Shown: piece by piece, positions 31,534 to 42,811 of the stretch
Numbering within the stretch: the stretch's first letter is position 1
How the letters are laid out: every line of letters begins with the position of its first letter
NCBI RefSeq assembly: GCF_963665245.1
Contig: NZ_OY762269.1
Coordinates: forward strand, 310,001-374,000
Length of the DNA stretch: 64,000 nt
Direction of reading: 5' to 3'
From: an uncultured Paludibaculum sp.
GTDB taxonomy: Bacteria > Acidobacteriota > Terriglobia > Bryobacterales > Bryobacteraceae
The notes under the pieces: generated by a model
Told to the model about the DNA's origin: nothing
What the model saw: the letters and a program-made list of their open reading frames with translations, nothing else
Databases searched by the model: none
Program-made: the position numbers and the translations under genes

Positions 31534-32208
31534 GCTGGAAAGTGACCCTAAAAAGGGAGACCGGACGATTCGCCTGCCTGGTAGGGCCTGCGAGCCGTCC
31601 GGTTTGGAGGAGAGGTCAGTCTAAGATTTCGTGTGCGGACTACTCGCCCGTTTCCAGGCGCTGCATGACCAGCCGCAGATCCGCGAGAAACCTCGGGTTC
31701 TGTACGAGCTTGTCCGCAAGCCGCTCCGCACTGCTGCACCGATGCGAGCGAGGCTTGGTGGGGAGTGACCTAGCCGCATCCTTGGCAGTCGTGCTGCGAC
31801 GCCGCTTAACATCGGTGAAGAATGCATTCATGGTGAGCATCGCTACATGTAAAGCATTTCGCTGACCAAAGGCCCGCGGATTGATTAAAAGGGAGTTAGA
31901 CTTCCTAGGAGTACCATGGTACCGGTAGTTATGTCTGAACGGCCTCCTAGGTCGGAAATATTTACCACCTAGGGATGCCCCCTAGACCGGGTGAAGATTG
32001 AGAGAAGCTAACATCCAAGGGGATCCTAAGTCGTGGCGGTATGGCGTAGATGGGGAGAAGAGATGGTGAGGCAGGGGTGATTTGGAGCCCTAATTTTAGG
32101 AGGAAGGATCCGCGAAACGGCCCATTCTGTAGCCCCCACCGGTCATATTTTCCGAGCATCATCCGCCATGGACTTCTCATTGGCCAGGCGAATATCCGGC
32201 CAAATGGC
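31534..32208. other. Mostly non-coding gap with hairpin and CCTAG cluster
   Basis: Apart from a doubtful small gene at 31640-31840 there is no convincing coding. A stem at 31560-31567 with 31596-31603 (accggacg/cgtccggt) lies just after the sulfatase stop and may act as a terminator. The perfect palindrome gtaccatggtac is at 31911-31922, and CCTAG occurs four times between 31904 and 31985. The stretch 31880-32200 is less GC-rich than the flanking genes. Confidence 0.5.
31640..31840 (-). CDS. Possible small hypothetical protein
   Basis: A 66-residue basic frame beginning MLTMNAFFTDVKRRRS and ending LADLRLVMQRLETGE. The C-terminal half looks like a real amphipathic helix pair (ERLADKLVQNPRFLADLRLV) and third codon positions are GC-leaning. 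There is no clear ribosome site and no recognisable family. It is convergent with the sulfatase gene. It could equally be a chance frame. Confidence 0.3.
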   Translation of the reverse strand: MLTMNAFFTDVKRRRSTTAKDAARSLPTKPRSHRCSSAERLADKLVQNPRFLADLRLVMQRLETGE

Positions 32209-34302
32209 CTACCGACCACCATCGTTATGAAGGTTATTCGCGGCCGAGAATATGCCAGGAATGGGATCCACCTCGAGACCAGCATCGTCGGCGCCTTGGT
32301 GTTCGGTTACAATTGCCGGCGTTGAGTAGACGTCCTGGATGGCGGCGCGGAGGATCTCGGCGACACTCCAGGCTTGGGCGGGGCAACCGCGCGGTACATG
32401 GGGTGAGTCGGCGTCGGCGATTTCGCTGATTTGTCCCAGGCATGCTTGGGTAAAGTGGGCGCCAATGGTGTCGAGCCACGACGCGGCTTCGGCTTTGGCT
32501 TGCGATGTGGATCCGTTCACACGGACGTAGGCAGTGATAAAGGGTCCGAGGAGCCAGGGCCAGACGGTGCCCTGGTGATAGGCGGAGTCGCGTTCGTAGA
32601 CGCCGCCTTCGTAGCGCGGCCGGTAAGCGGGGTCGCGGGGCGAAAGGGAGCGCAGGCCCAACGGAGTAAAGAGGTCCCGGTGGACCGTGCGGACCACCTG
32701 CGCGGCCCGGCTGGCGGAAAGCATGGAGTGGTGGAGGCTGGCCGCGAAGATCTGGTTGGGGCGGATGGAGGCGTCGTGCCCGCCCGCGTCGATGACGTCG
32801 TAGAGGCAGCCCGCTTCGTCGTTCCAGAACCGCTCGTTGAAGCTGATGCGCGCGTGTTGAGCCAGGCTCCGGAGGAAGACCTCGGCGCCGAGGTCACCGA
32901 AGCGGTGGCTCAGATCCTGCATGACGGAGAGGGCGTTGTACCAGAGAGCCTGGATCTCGACGGGCTTGCCGGTGCGCGGCGTGACGACCCAGTCTCCGAT
33001 CTTGGCGTCCATCCACGTGAGTTGGACGCCGGGCTCTCCGCAGTGGAGCAGGCCGTCGCCTTCCACGCGGATGCCGTAGCGAGTGCCCCGCAGGTGAGCG
33101 TTGACGATGTCCCGCAGGGTGGAGAAGAGGTGATCGCGTACAAATGTGTAGTCGCCCGTGGAGGCCAGGTAGGCGCGAATGGCTTCGAAGAACCAGAGGG
33201 TGGCGTCGGCCGTGTTGTATTCCGGGGTTTCACCGGCGTCGGGGAAGCGGTTGGGCAGGATGCCCTGGTCGACGCTTTCTGCAAAGGCCTGCAGGATCTG
33301 GCGAGCCACCTCGGGACGGCCGGTATGCAGGGTGAGCCCGGGGAGGGCGATCATCGTGTCGCGGCCCCAGTCAGAGAACCAGGGGTAGCCGGCGATGACC
33401 GTCCTAAGGGAGCCGCGCTGGACGATGTAGGCATCGGCGGCGGCAACGAGGCGTTGGACGATGGGCTCAGGCGATGGGGCGGCGGCCAGCACAGCGGCAC
33501 GGCGAGCCAGTTCGTCACGCCGGAGTTGTGGCGCGGAACCCGCGTCGCGCGGACCTGTGGCGGCGATGACTGTCGCCTGTGCGCAGAGGCCGAACTCGTA
33601 GCGCAGTACGACGGGATTGAAGAGGTCCTCCTGGAAGTCGAGGCCACGCTCACGCTCCATTGCGTACTCGAAGTTGTTGTACCAATGGCCGGTGGACCCC
33701 ACGTCGGCGGCGTTGTGCGCGAGAAACAGCGAGGGCAGCCCGGCGTAGGGCGTGAGGCCGATCACGCCGGGCGCGTTGTCGAAGCCCTGGTTGATGGCGT
33801 CGTTGCGATGGGTGGTCGAGTGATAGTCGCGAAAGGCGATGAGCGGGCGAAGCTCCAGTCGGCAGGAGGGCAGATCTTCGCGATCGAGCGCCCGCAACTC
33901 GTATTCGATGACGGTAGTGTTCTCACCGTGGACCATGAAGACGCGCTTCTCGATCTCGAGGCCTTCCACCTGGTAAGTGAATATGGGGAAGGGATCCAGG
34001 CGGAACTCACAGAGGTAGTGATGGCCCTGAGGGTGGACAGCGCCTGGGTATTGGTTGACCGACAGATCGAAACGGCGACCGTCGACGATGAAGGTCTCCT
34101 CCAGCTTGGAGAGCAGCAGCAGGCGTCCGACAGGCGGCTTGGTGGCCGCGCAGAGCAGGCCGTGGTAGCGGCGCGTATTGAGGCCGGTGATGGTGGACGA
34201 GGCGAAGCCGCCGAGGCCATTGGCTTCCAGCCACTCGCGCGAGGTGGCCTGCTGGAGGTCGGCGCAGATGGCGCGTTGGAATTGGATGGGATGTGGGCTC
34301 AT
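32209..34302 (-). CDS. Glycogen-debranching-type amylo-alpha-1,6-glucosidase
   Basis: A 697-residue protein with the two-domain layout of archaeal/bacterial glycogen debranching enzymes. The N-terminal GDE domain starts EWLEANGLGGFASSTITG and the C-terminal alpha/alpha-barrel carries AGYPWFSDWGRDTMIALPGL, YNTADATLWFFEAI and YHQGTVWPWLLGPFI, including the acidic catalytic residues. It would hydrolyse alpha-1,6 branch points of glycogen or related glucans in the cytoplasm. The start (ATG 34302) is 2 bases after the stop of the GH63-like gene. There is no signal peptide. Confidence 0.9.
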   Translation of the reverse strand: MSPHPIQFQRAICADLQQATSREWLEANGLGGFASSTITGLNTRRYHGLLCAATKPPVGRLLLLSKLEETFIVDGRRFDLSVNQYPGAVHPQGHHYLCEFRLDPFPIFTYQVEGLEIEKRVFMVHGENTTVIEYELRALDREDLPSCRLELRPLIAFRDYHSTTHRNDAINQGFDNAPGVIGLTPYAGLPSLFLAHNAADVGSTGHWYNNFEYAMERERGLDFQEDLFNPVVLRYEFGLCAQATVIAATGPRDAGSAPQLRRDELARRAAVLAAAPSPEPIVQRLVAAADAYIVQRGSLRTVIAGYPWFSDWGRDTMIALPGLTLHTGRPEVARQILQAFAESVDQGILPNRFPDAGETPEYNTADATLWFFEAIRAYLASTGDYTFVRDHLFSTLRDIVNAHLRGTRYGIRVEGDGLLHCGEPGVQLTWMDAKIGDWVVTPRTGKPVEIQALWYNALSVMQDLSHRFGDLGAEVFLRSLAQHARISFNERFWNDEAGCLYDVIDAGGHDASIRPNQIFAASLHHSMLSASRAAQVVRTVHRDLFTPLGLRSLSPRDPAYRPRYEGGVYERDSAYHQGTVWPWLLGPFITAYVRVNGSTSQAKAEAASWLDTIGAHFTQACLGQISEIADADSPHVPRGCPAQAWSVAEILRAAIQDVYSTPAIVTEHQGADDAGLEVDPIPGIFSAANNLHNDGGR

Positions 34303-34304
34303 GG

Positions 34305-36935
<2,631 letters not shown>

Positions 36936-37051
36936 GATGGGGCTCCTTGTGCTTGTGTTTGCAGTGATGGAAGCCGGGGAGACGGGCCGAGTATTCCGGA
37001 TGGCGGGTTGAATTTTTTAGGGGAAAAAAGGCAAACGGAGAGACAAAGAAT

Positions 37052-37075
37052 GCCCGGGACAGCGTGGTCCCGGGC
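37052..37075 (-). terminator. Terminator-like hairpin after the anti-sigma gene
   Basis: A perfect 9-bp stem (gcccgggac/gtcccgggc) with a 6-base loop, 11 bases past the anti-sigma stop on the minus strand, followed on that strand by attctttgtct. It separates this operon from the divergent upstream region of the GH63-like gene. Confidence 0.7.
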
Positions 37076-37086
37076 GTGGGAGGAGA

Positions 37087-37956
37087 TTACAGCGAGCTCA
37101 GGTAGGCCTTGACGTCGGGGGCCATGGCCAGCATCAGGCGATCGTTCATTTCGTGCGAAAGGTCGGAAACCACGTAGACGAGGTGGTCGCCAGTCTCGAA
37201 AGCGGTGACGGCAAAGCGCTGGACGCCGCTGCTGTACATCGGGATATCGGAGTGTACGAGCTCGGGGACCAGTTGCTGCGCCGCGAATGATTCTCCATCA
37301 GACTTGCGTGCGATGACGAGCGAGATGAGGCGTGAGCCGCTCTTCAGCGACAGGTGGACGAAGGGACGGCCGTGGTAGCGGCACTGGTGCGCCAGCATCA
37401 GCTTGAAGTCGGAGGGGATGTGTCTGTGCACGATGGGGATCAGGCCGCCGTACTCGGGACCCAGCTTATGCGTGAGTTCTTCGACAGTCGGCGGGTTCGC
37501 GGGGAACTTACGGAATACGGAGCAGTGGATATGGTCGCCCAGGCCGACGCGCATGAGCGTGGGAATACGGCTGGAGACGGCTGCGATGTAGGATTCCTGA
37601 GAGGCCCGGGTGAGCCGTAGCGCGCCCAGTTGATAGGCGATGGTCGTGCCCAGACAGATGACGGCCATTGCGGTAACCAGCACCCAGGGCCTGCGCCAGG
37701 TAGCAGGAGGCTGGGTGGCGCGCAGGTTGGCGCGGATGCGGGCTTCCAGAAATGGTGGTGTTGCATGGGCGCGAACCGCGCCGCGCAGGCGCCCGCGGAG
37801 CAGACGGCGCGACTGCCATTCGGCGGCGCACTCGGGGCACTGGTCGAGATGGGACTGGGCTGCCACGACGGCGTCGGCGGGCAGTTGCTGATCCATGTGG
37901 AGATCAAGATGCTCGCGCAGGGTCTCGCAATTCCAACTAGGGACCGTCCGGTTCAT
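37087..37956 (-). CDS. Membrane anti-sigma factor with zf-HC2 domain
   Basis: A 289-residue protein. The N-terminal zf-HC2/ZAS motif (LREHLDLHMDQQLPADAV, then HLDQCPECAAEW, an H-x3-C-x2-C zinc site) would bind the sigma factor. One membrane span follows at about 87-107 (WVLVTAMAVICLGTTIAYQL), and then a large periplasmic part of unknown sensing role. The ATG overlaps the sigma stop by four bases (ATGA) and has GGGAGG upstream, so the pair is translationally coupled. This is the standard layout in which the membrane protein holds the ECF sigma factor until an envelope signal arrives. Confidence 0.9.
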   Translation of the reverse strand: MNRTVPSWNCETLREHLDLHMDQQLPADAVVAAQSHLDQCPECAAEWQSRRLLRGRLRGAVRAHATPPFLEARIRANLRATQPPATWRRPWVLVTAMAVICLGTTIAYQLGALRLTRASQESYIAAVSSRIPTLMRVGLGDHIHCSVFRKFPANPPTVEELTHKLGPEYGGLIPIVHRHIPSDFKLMLAHQCRYHGRPFVHLSLKSGSRLISLVIARKSDGESFAAQQLVPELVHSDIPMYSSGVQRFAVTAFETGDHLVYVVSDLSHEMNDRLMLAMAPDVKAYLSSL

Positions 37957-38618
37957 GACTGCCTCCCTTCCGAAGCCGGCTTACCAATGCCGTAACTCTG
38001 AGCCACCGCCGCGAGTTGCTCTCTCAACAACTTGCGACCCCGGCTGAGGCGCGACATGACGGTACCGATGGGGATGGAGAGGATCTCGGCGGCGTCCTTA
38101 TAGGCGAACTCCTCGACATCGACGAGGAGTACGACCGCGCGAAAGTCAGTGGGAATGCGATCGAGCGCGGAGAGGATCTCTTCGTCGGTGAGGTGTTCGG
38201 GCACGGGGGGCGCGTAGGTCAGATTGGCTTCGATGAACTCCTCGGTCTCCTTCAGGAGCGGGAAGCGGAACCACTTGCGGCGGTGGTGGTTGACGCAGTG
38301 GAAGAGGATCTTGAAGAGCCACGCCCGGCAATTGGTGCCGGGTTCGAATCGCGCGAACGACTTCCAGGCCTGCAGGAAGACTTCCTGAGCAACGTCCTCG
38401 GCCCGGTTGCGGTCGCCAAGGATGCGGGTGGCGGTCTGGAAGATGTCGCGCAGGTGTGGCATGGCTTCGATTTCGAAGCGCTGCTCGGGGCTAGTCCTGC
38501 GGTGGAGGGGCGGGCCGCGGTTTCCGGATCCTGCATCAGCCCGGCGTGGAGCGGATTCAGGGCGGCGGAGTTGGGCGCGTTTTGTGGCGGGAATTGGGAC
38601 ACGTTGTCGTCCATCCAA
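37953..38618 (-). CDS. ECF-family RNA polymerase sigma factor
   Basis: Region 2 (ATRILGDRNRAEDVAQEVFLQAW) and region 4 (LSALDRIPTDFRAVVLLVDVEEF, IPIGTVMSRLSRGRKLL) are intact. The N-terminal 40 residues of this frame are Arg/Pro-rich and do not look native. A different frame just upstream (ATG 38641 or 38626, MESWMDDNVSQF) looks like a natural N-terminus and would join at SPEQRFEIEAMPHL if one base were added near 38497. The safe minimal gene starts at the ATG 38462 (MPHLRDIFQTATRI). The coupled downstream gene encodes the anti-sigma factor. Confidence 0.85.
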   Translation of the reverse strand: MDGRQRVPIPATKRAQLRRPESAPRRADAGSGNRGPPLHRRTSPEQRFEIEAMPHLRDIFQTATRILGDRNRAEDVAQEVFLQAWKSFARFEPGTNCRAWLFKILFHCVNHHRRKWFRFPLLKETEEFIEANLTYAPPVPEHLTDEEILSALDRIPTDFRAVVLLVDVEEFAYKDAAEILSIPIGTVMSRLSRGRKLLREQLAAVAQSYGIGKPASEGRQS

Positions 38619-38701
38619 CTTTCCATTGCTCCGGCTGCCATACGTGGGTGAAATACCTTTCAGGGAGAGGGAAATTCCCCGAATTGAGGATTCTTTAGAT
38701 A

Positions 38702-38730
38702 GGGGGACGAGGGTGCCAACGTCGTCCCCC
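38702..38730 (-). terminator. Hairpin downstream of the small secreted protein gene
   Basis: A 9-bp stem (gggggacga at 38702-38710, tcgtccccc at 38722-38730), 12 bases after the stop of the minus-strand gene. It has only a weak T content after the stem on that strand, so termination is probable but not certain. Confidence 0.6.
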
Positions 38731-38742
38731 CGGAAAGAGGCG

Positions 38743-39147
38743 CTACTTCACGGGCGAGGGGAAGCTGGCTTCGCCCAGCAGGACCTCGGCGAAGGCGCAA
38801 TACACCTGGACCTTGGCGACGTTGGGCACGTAGTTGGGGACGACCACCTCACGCTTTTCGCCACCCTTGATCTTGAAGGCGTCGAGCGTATAGATGTTGC
38901 CCTTGTTGTCGACGACGCGCCAGGTGGGGGCGGGGGTGTCGGGCACCTTGAAGTCGGCTGTGACCTTCAGCACGCTCTTGTTGCCGTCACGACTGTGGAC
39001 CGCCATGCCGGTGTTGGCCTTGGAGCCCTGGAACGCCGACGTGGTGTGCATATTGTTCGCGTCGGCCGCGGAGGAAACGCCGGCGCCCAGGAACAGGGCG
39101 GCCAGCGCGAAAACAGGCAGAATTCGGGTAATCAGTTTCACGGACAT
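38743..39147 (-). CDS. Small secreted protein, unknown function
   Basis: A 134-residue exported protein with a clear signal peptide (residues 1-27, ending GVSSAAD). The mature part of about 105 residues is beta-rich: TGMAVHSRDGNKSVLKVTADFKV, then WRVVDNKGNIYTLDAF and KVQVYCAFAEVLLGEASF. It faintly recalls DM13-like or anti-sigma-K-like beta sandwiches, but I cannot assign it. There is a single Cys in the mature protein. AAGGAG lies immediately before the ATG. It follows the VOC gene by 45 bases and precedes the sigma operon, with a hairpin between. Confidence 0.7.
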   Translation of the reverse strand: MSVKLITRILPVFALAALFLGAGVSSAADANNMHTTSAFQGSKANTGMAVHSRDGNKSVLKVTADFKVPDTPAPTWRVVDNKGNIYTLDAFKIKGGEKREVVVPNYVPNVAKVQVYCAFAEVLLGEASFPSPVK

Positions 39148-39192
39148 TCTCCTTACGGTGATTTGTTGAGCTTGGTGGACGTAACGGTCCCG

Positions 39193-40197
39193 CTAGCGCT
39201 CCACGACCTGGACAGCGTGACCGTCGGGGTCACGGGCCAGCAGGGATCTCCGGAAGCCCGCCTCGGCGCTGGGGCTTGTGGCGACACCCGTGGAGACGAA
39301 GGCGGACCGGGCTTTGTGGAGAGACTGCGCGGTGTCATCCGCGCTGATCCCCAGGAATCGGGTTTGCCAGTGGACGAGATCGTTGGGCCGCTCATCCGCT
39401 GGATAGGGGCGCCCGCCAGACGGAGCCAGGTACTCAAGGAACTCGATACCAGGTCCCGAGGCGGCGCGCAGAGCCGTGATCCGCAGCCGGGCGCCGAAGA
39501 CGTTGTTCAGCCGCTCCTGCTCCGGACCGTAGTTCTCGCTCTCGCCCACGACCCTGAGGCCCAGGAGGTCCCGGTAGAATCGCAGGCTCGCGTCTGTGTC
39601 AGAGATCACGATGGCGGTATGGTCTATTCCCAGGAACAGGTCGTTTGAAGGGCGGTGCCATTTGGGGTGGCCCTTGTCCGGCGGAAAGGCGAGGACCTCC
39701 AACGGATGCCCGTCGGGATCACGGAAGTAGAAGGCCTGAATGCCGCCTGCATTCCTGTTCCAGGCGGGCAGGAGTTGCGGGCCGCTGGAGGCGTGCCGCA
39801 CCTTGTTCTGGCGGAGCCATTGGTAAGCACGGTCCATATCGCTGACGATGATGGCGATGTGCTGAAACCAGTGATCATTGCTGCGCGCATCCACTGGAGC
39901 GGGCCGGCCCTGGGGTGCAAGGAACTCGGTGAGCTCGATGAACTCTTCGCCCAACCGGAGCCGGGCCGTGCGGGCTCGCGCGCCGAAGACACCAACCAGG
40001 TGCTCGAGCTCGGGACCGGCGGCTTCGTACTCGCTGACCTTCTGGAAGTGCAGGACGCCGGTGTAGAAAGCGACGGAGCGGTCGAGGTCGGAGACCGTGA
40101 GCCCGATGGAATCGACGGCGGTGACGAGCGGACGTCGGCCCTCCGCCGAGGCGGCCATAGCCAGAAGGACCAACGAGAGAAAGGTGCGGCGCAGCAT
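39193..40197 (-). CDS. Exported protein with two VOC (glyoxalase-type) domains
   Basis: A 334-residue protein with a signal peptide (MLRRTFLSLVLLAMAASAEG) and two vicinal-oxygen-chelate domains. The first (VDSIGLTVSDLDRSVAFYTGVL to FYFRDPDGHPLEVLAF) lies at about residues 28-165 and the second (IDHTAIVISDTDASLRFYRDLL to LLARDPDGHAVQVVE) at about 195-333. VOC enzymes are metal-dependent lyases, isomerases or dioxygenases; an exported double-domain form is less common. The gene begins 2 bases after the GMC oxidoreductase stop and is likely its partner. The reaction is not deducible. Confidence 0.85.
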   Translation of the reverse strand: MLRRTFLSLVLLAMAASAEGRRPLVTAVDSIGLTVSDLDRSVAFYTGVLHFQKVSEYEAAGPELEHLVGVFGARARTARLRLGEEFIELTEFLAPQGRPAPVDARSNDHWFQHIAIIVSDMDRAYQWLRQNKVRHASSGPQLLPAWNRNAGGIQAFYFRDPDGHPLEVLAFPPDKGHPKWHRPSNDLFLGIDHTAIVISDTDASLRFYRDLLGLRVVGESENYGPEQERLNNVFGARLRITALRAASGPGIEFLEYLAPSGGRPYPADERPNDLVHWQTRFLGISADDTAQSLHKARSAFVSTGVATSPSAEAGFRRSLLARDPDGHAVQVVER

Positions 40198-40199
40198 GG

Positions 40200-41768
40200 C
40201 TACTTGAACCTTTCGATGAGGTGATCGCCCACGCGGAGGGCGTTGGCCATGATGGTCAGGGCCGGGTTGACGGCGCCGCTGGACGGGAAGAAGCTGCCGT
40301 CGACGACGTAGAGGTTGTCGAGCTCGTGTGCCTTGCAGTTCACGTCGAGCGCGGAGGTCAGTGGGTCGCGGCCGAAGCGGATGGTGCCGTTCTGGTGGGC
40401 GACTCCGGCCAGCGGGATTCTCTCGCCGAGGAAGAGATTGCGGGCGAATAGGCCTTGATGGCATTCGTGTCCGTGAGCCGGGCACGCGGTCTGCTGCTGC
40501 ATCAGGTGCTTAAGCTTCGCGATCAAGCGCTTGTGGCCCTCCTCGTTGTTGGGCTGATAGGCGAGGACGATGTTGCCGTCGCGGTCGAGCGTGACGCGGT
40601 TGTCGGGGTCCGGGAGATCTTCCGAGGTGAGCCAGAAATCGAGAGAGTGACTGGCCATGAGATCGAGCGTGAATCCGGGGGCGATGGCCGGGGCTCCCGC
40701 CTTCAGGGTCTGCCCGTCGAGCTTGCCGACGAAGGAGATGTGGCCCATGGGATAGGGGAAGTCCTCGGACCCGAAGTAGAAATCGTTCAACGAGAGGGTC
40801 TTCTGGAAGACGGTCGGGTTGGGGCATTTCGAGAGGGCCATGAGGACGGAGTTGGTGTGGCCCATGTAGTGGCGTCCAACCACACCGGAGCCGTTCGCGA
40901 GGCCTCGTGGATGGCGGTCTGAGGCGGACCGAAGCAGCAAGGCCGCGGAATTGATGGCGCCGCAGGAGACTACGACCATCGAGGCGGAATACTGCTCGGG
41001 GACACCGTCGCGCTCGACGTGAACTCTTGTGACTTCGCGTCCGGAGTCGCTGGTCTCCAGCCGTTTCACTTTCGCGCCAGTGAGCAGCGTGAAGTTCGGA
41101 TAGCTGAGGCTGGGGTCGATGGCGAGCACCTGGGCATCGGCCTTGGCGTACACGAGGCACGGGAAACCATCGCACGTCGAACAGCGGATGCACTTGCTGG
41201 CGTGCCGATCCTTCTCGTTGAGCATGACTCCGAGGGGCGTATGGAACGGCCGCAGGCCGAGGCGCTGGAAATCCTCGTGGAGTTGCTGCATGCGCGGCTC
41301 GTGGCTGACGGCCGGGTAGGGGAATGGGGCGCAGGCGTGTGGTTCGGTGGGGTCCTCGCCGCGCTCGCCATGCACGTGGTACATGCGTTCGGCCGCGGTG
41401 TAGTAGGGCTGCAGGTCGTCGTAGGACAGCGGCCAGGCCGGCGATACGCCGCCGTGGTGGCGCAACTCGCCGAAGTCCTCGCGGCGCAGGCGGAAGAGCG
41501 CGGCGCCGTAGAACTTGGTATTGCCGCCGACGCAGTAGTTGGTGTGGGGGTGGAGATCCTTGCCCTTGCTGTCGCGCCAAACCTCGCGAGTCTGATACTT
41601 GCCGTGTAGATTGACGGCACCGGGATCCCAATTGTCCTTTTCGCGTGGCACGTAGCCTCCGCGCTCCAGCACGAGAACGCGCTTGCCGGTAGGGGCGAGT
41701 TTGTGGGCGAGCGTGCCTCCGCCGGCGCCGGTGCCGACGATGATGACGTCGTAGTGATTGTTGTGCAT
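40200..41768 (-). CDS. GMC-family FAD-dependent oxidoreductase
   Basis: A 522-residue flavoprotein. The dinucleotide-binding motif DVIIVGTGAGGGTLAHKL opens the protein, with GG-x-T FAD contacts (CVGGNTKFYG). The C-terminal active-site segments are VAHQNGTIRFG with the catalytic His and DGSFFPSSGAVNPALTIMA with the Asn. A Cys cluster (CIRCSTCDGFPC) near residue 175 is seen in the gluconate-2-dehydrogenase/sugar-oxidase branch. It would oxidise an alcohol or sugar. The usual small Tat-exported subunit 3 is absent next door; an aquaporin precedes it and the VOC protein follows. Confidence 0.9.
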   Translation of the reverse strand: MHNNHYDVIIVGTGAGGGTLAHKLAPTGKRVLVLERGGYVPREKDNWDPGAVNLHGKYQTREVWRDSKGKDLHPHTNYCVGGNTKFYGAALFRLRREDFGELRHHGGVSPAWPLSYDDLQPYYTAAERMYHVHGERGEDPTEPHACAPFPYPAVSHEPRMQQLHEDFQRLGLRPFHTPLGVMLNEKDRHASKCIRCSTCDGFPCLVYAKADAQVLAIDPSLSYPNFTLLTGAKVKRLETSDSGREVTRVHVERDGVPEQYSASMVVVSCGAINSAALLLRSASDRHPRGLANGSGVVGRHYMGHTNSVLMALSKCPNPTVFQKTLSLNDFYFGSEDFPYPMGHISFVGKLDGQTLKAGAPAIAPGFTLDLMASHSLDFWLTSEDLPDPDNRVTLDRDGNIVLAYQPNNEEGHKRLIAKLKHLMQQQTACPAHGHECHQGLFARNLFLGERIPLAGVAHQNGTIRFGRDPLTSALDVNCKAHELDNLYVVDGSFFPSSGAVNPALTIMANALRVGDHLIERFK

Positions 41769-41823
41769 AGGGCGTCCTTCCCGCGCCTGGGCGCGGCTGT
41801 GGTGTAGAAGATTCGGCCGCGGG

Positions 41824-42675
41824 TCAGCGCTGTCTGGGGTTTTCGAGCTCGTCGTACTGGCAGCGGAAGATGCAGCGCTGGCCGTTGTGATGGTGATATT
41901 TCGCGCAGAAGACGCGATGGGTCGCGCCCTGGTTGCGATAGAGGGCGGCGGCCAGCAACATCCCCAGTGGCGGCGCCGTGAAGTAGAGCCAGAGTGCCGT
42001 GTAGTCGCCGGCGACCACGGCAGAGCCAAGTGTGCGGGCCGGGTTCATGCTCATGCCGGAGAGTGGCGCCTCCACGCTGATGAACAGAGCGACGAGGATA
42101 CCCGCGACTAGTGGCGTGAGGCGCGTCCAGCGGGGATGGTTCGATACGCTAAGGACGGTGTAGATGAGGATGAACGAAATCAGCGTTTCTCCCAGGAATG
42201 CTGTCGCCACTCCGCTGTCGCCCGGCACTGTGGCCACGTAGTTGACAGGACTGTCTCGTAGCGGGAGGCCGATGAGCAGGGAAGAGATCGCCACGCCTGC
42301 CACGCCGCCAGCTAGCTGAGCCATGGCATAAAAGACGGCATCCCAGCGCTCAATCTTGCCGAGCATATAGAAGGTGAACGTAAACGCCGGATTCATGTGC
42401 GCGCCAGAGCGCCGGCCCCAGGGCGAGCAAATGATTCCGATGGCGGTGAGGCCCATGGCAAGTCCGCCCAGGATGCGGCGGACCAGACCATTGTCGATGG
42501 CCTGATGCAGTGGAGACAGCGCGTGATCGAGCAGCACTCCGAAGACGCAAGCGGAGACCATGAAGAGGCCGAGATTGGCTGCTTCCATGAGGTACTCGGG
42601 CCAGTGCAGCGCCAATGCATCCTGTAAGGAGCGCTCGGCTGGTTGGTTGGCTGGTGGCGGCTGGATAGCTTGCAT
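41824..42675 (-). CDS. MIP-family aquaporin / glycerol-type channel
   Basis: A 283-residue membrane protein with six spans and both pore loops: SGAHMNPAFTFTF in the first half and GMSMNPARTLGSA in the second, each carrying NPA. The Arg after the second NPA is present, consistent with a functional selectivity filter. The C-terminal tail is His/Cys-rich (CAKYHHHNGQRCIFRCQYDE), unusual for the family and possibly metal-binding. I start at the ATG 42675; the frame extends upstream without features. It is first of the aquaporin-GMC-VOC operon, so it may pass the small polyol or water linked to that oxidation. Confidence 0.9.
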   Translation of the reverse strand: MQAIQPPPANQPAERSLQDALALHWPEYLMEAANLGLFMVSACVFGVLLDHALSPLHQAIDNGLVRRILGGLAMGLTAIGIICSPWGRRSGAHMNPAFTFTFYMLGKIERWDAVFYAMAQLAGGVAGVAISSLLIGLPLRDSPVNYVATVPGDSGVATAFLGETLISFILIYTVLSVSNHPRWTRLTPLVAGILVALFISVEAPLSGMSMNPARTLGSAVVAGDYTALWLYFTAPPLGMLLAAALYRNQGATHRVFCAKYHHHNGQRCIFRCQYDELENPRQR

Positions 42676-42811
42676 GGGTTCCCTCGACGTGCCGGTGACG
42701 TAATGTCCGCAGGCAGTGCGAGTATTCCGTCCTACGCCGCTGGTCTTTTTGGACAAGCAGGGACGTCGGGCGCACGGAATAAACCGTACGGCGGTCTGGA
42801 TTGAGGCTGGT

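Noticed and set aside
38335..38352. tRNA T-loop-like sequence (ggttcgaatc)
   Set aside because: It lies inside the sigma factor coding sequence and no acceptor, D or anticodon stems surround it.
41769..42029. Upstream extension of the GMC oxidoreductase frame
   Set aside because: It is a shadow of the aquaporin 3' end; the FAD motif begins a few residues after the ATG at 41768.
36988..42729. Shared 11-mer cgagtattccg upstream of the GH63-like and aquaporin genes
   Set aside because: Many shared 11-mers are expected by chance in 64 kb, and no matching second box is found at a constant distance in both.
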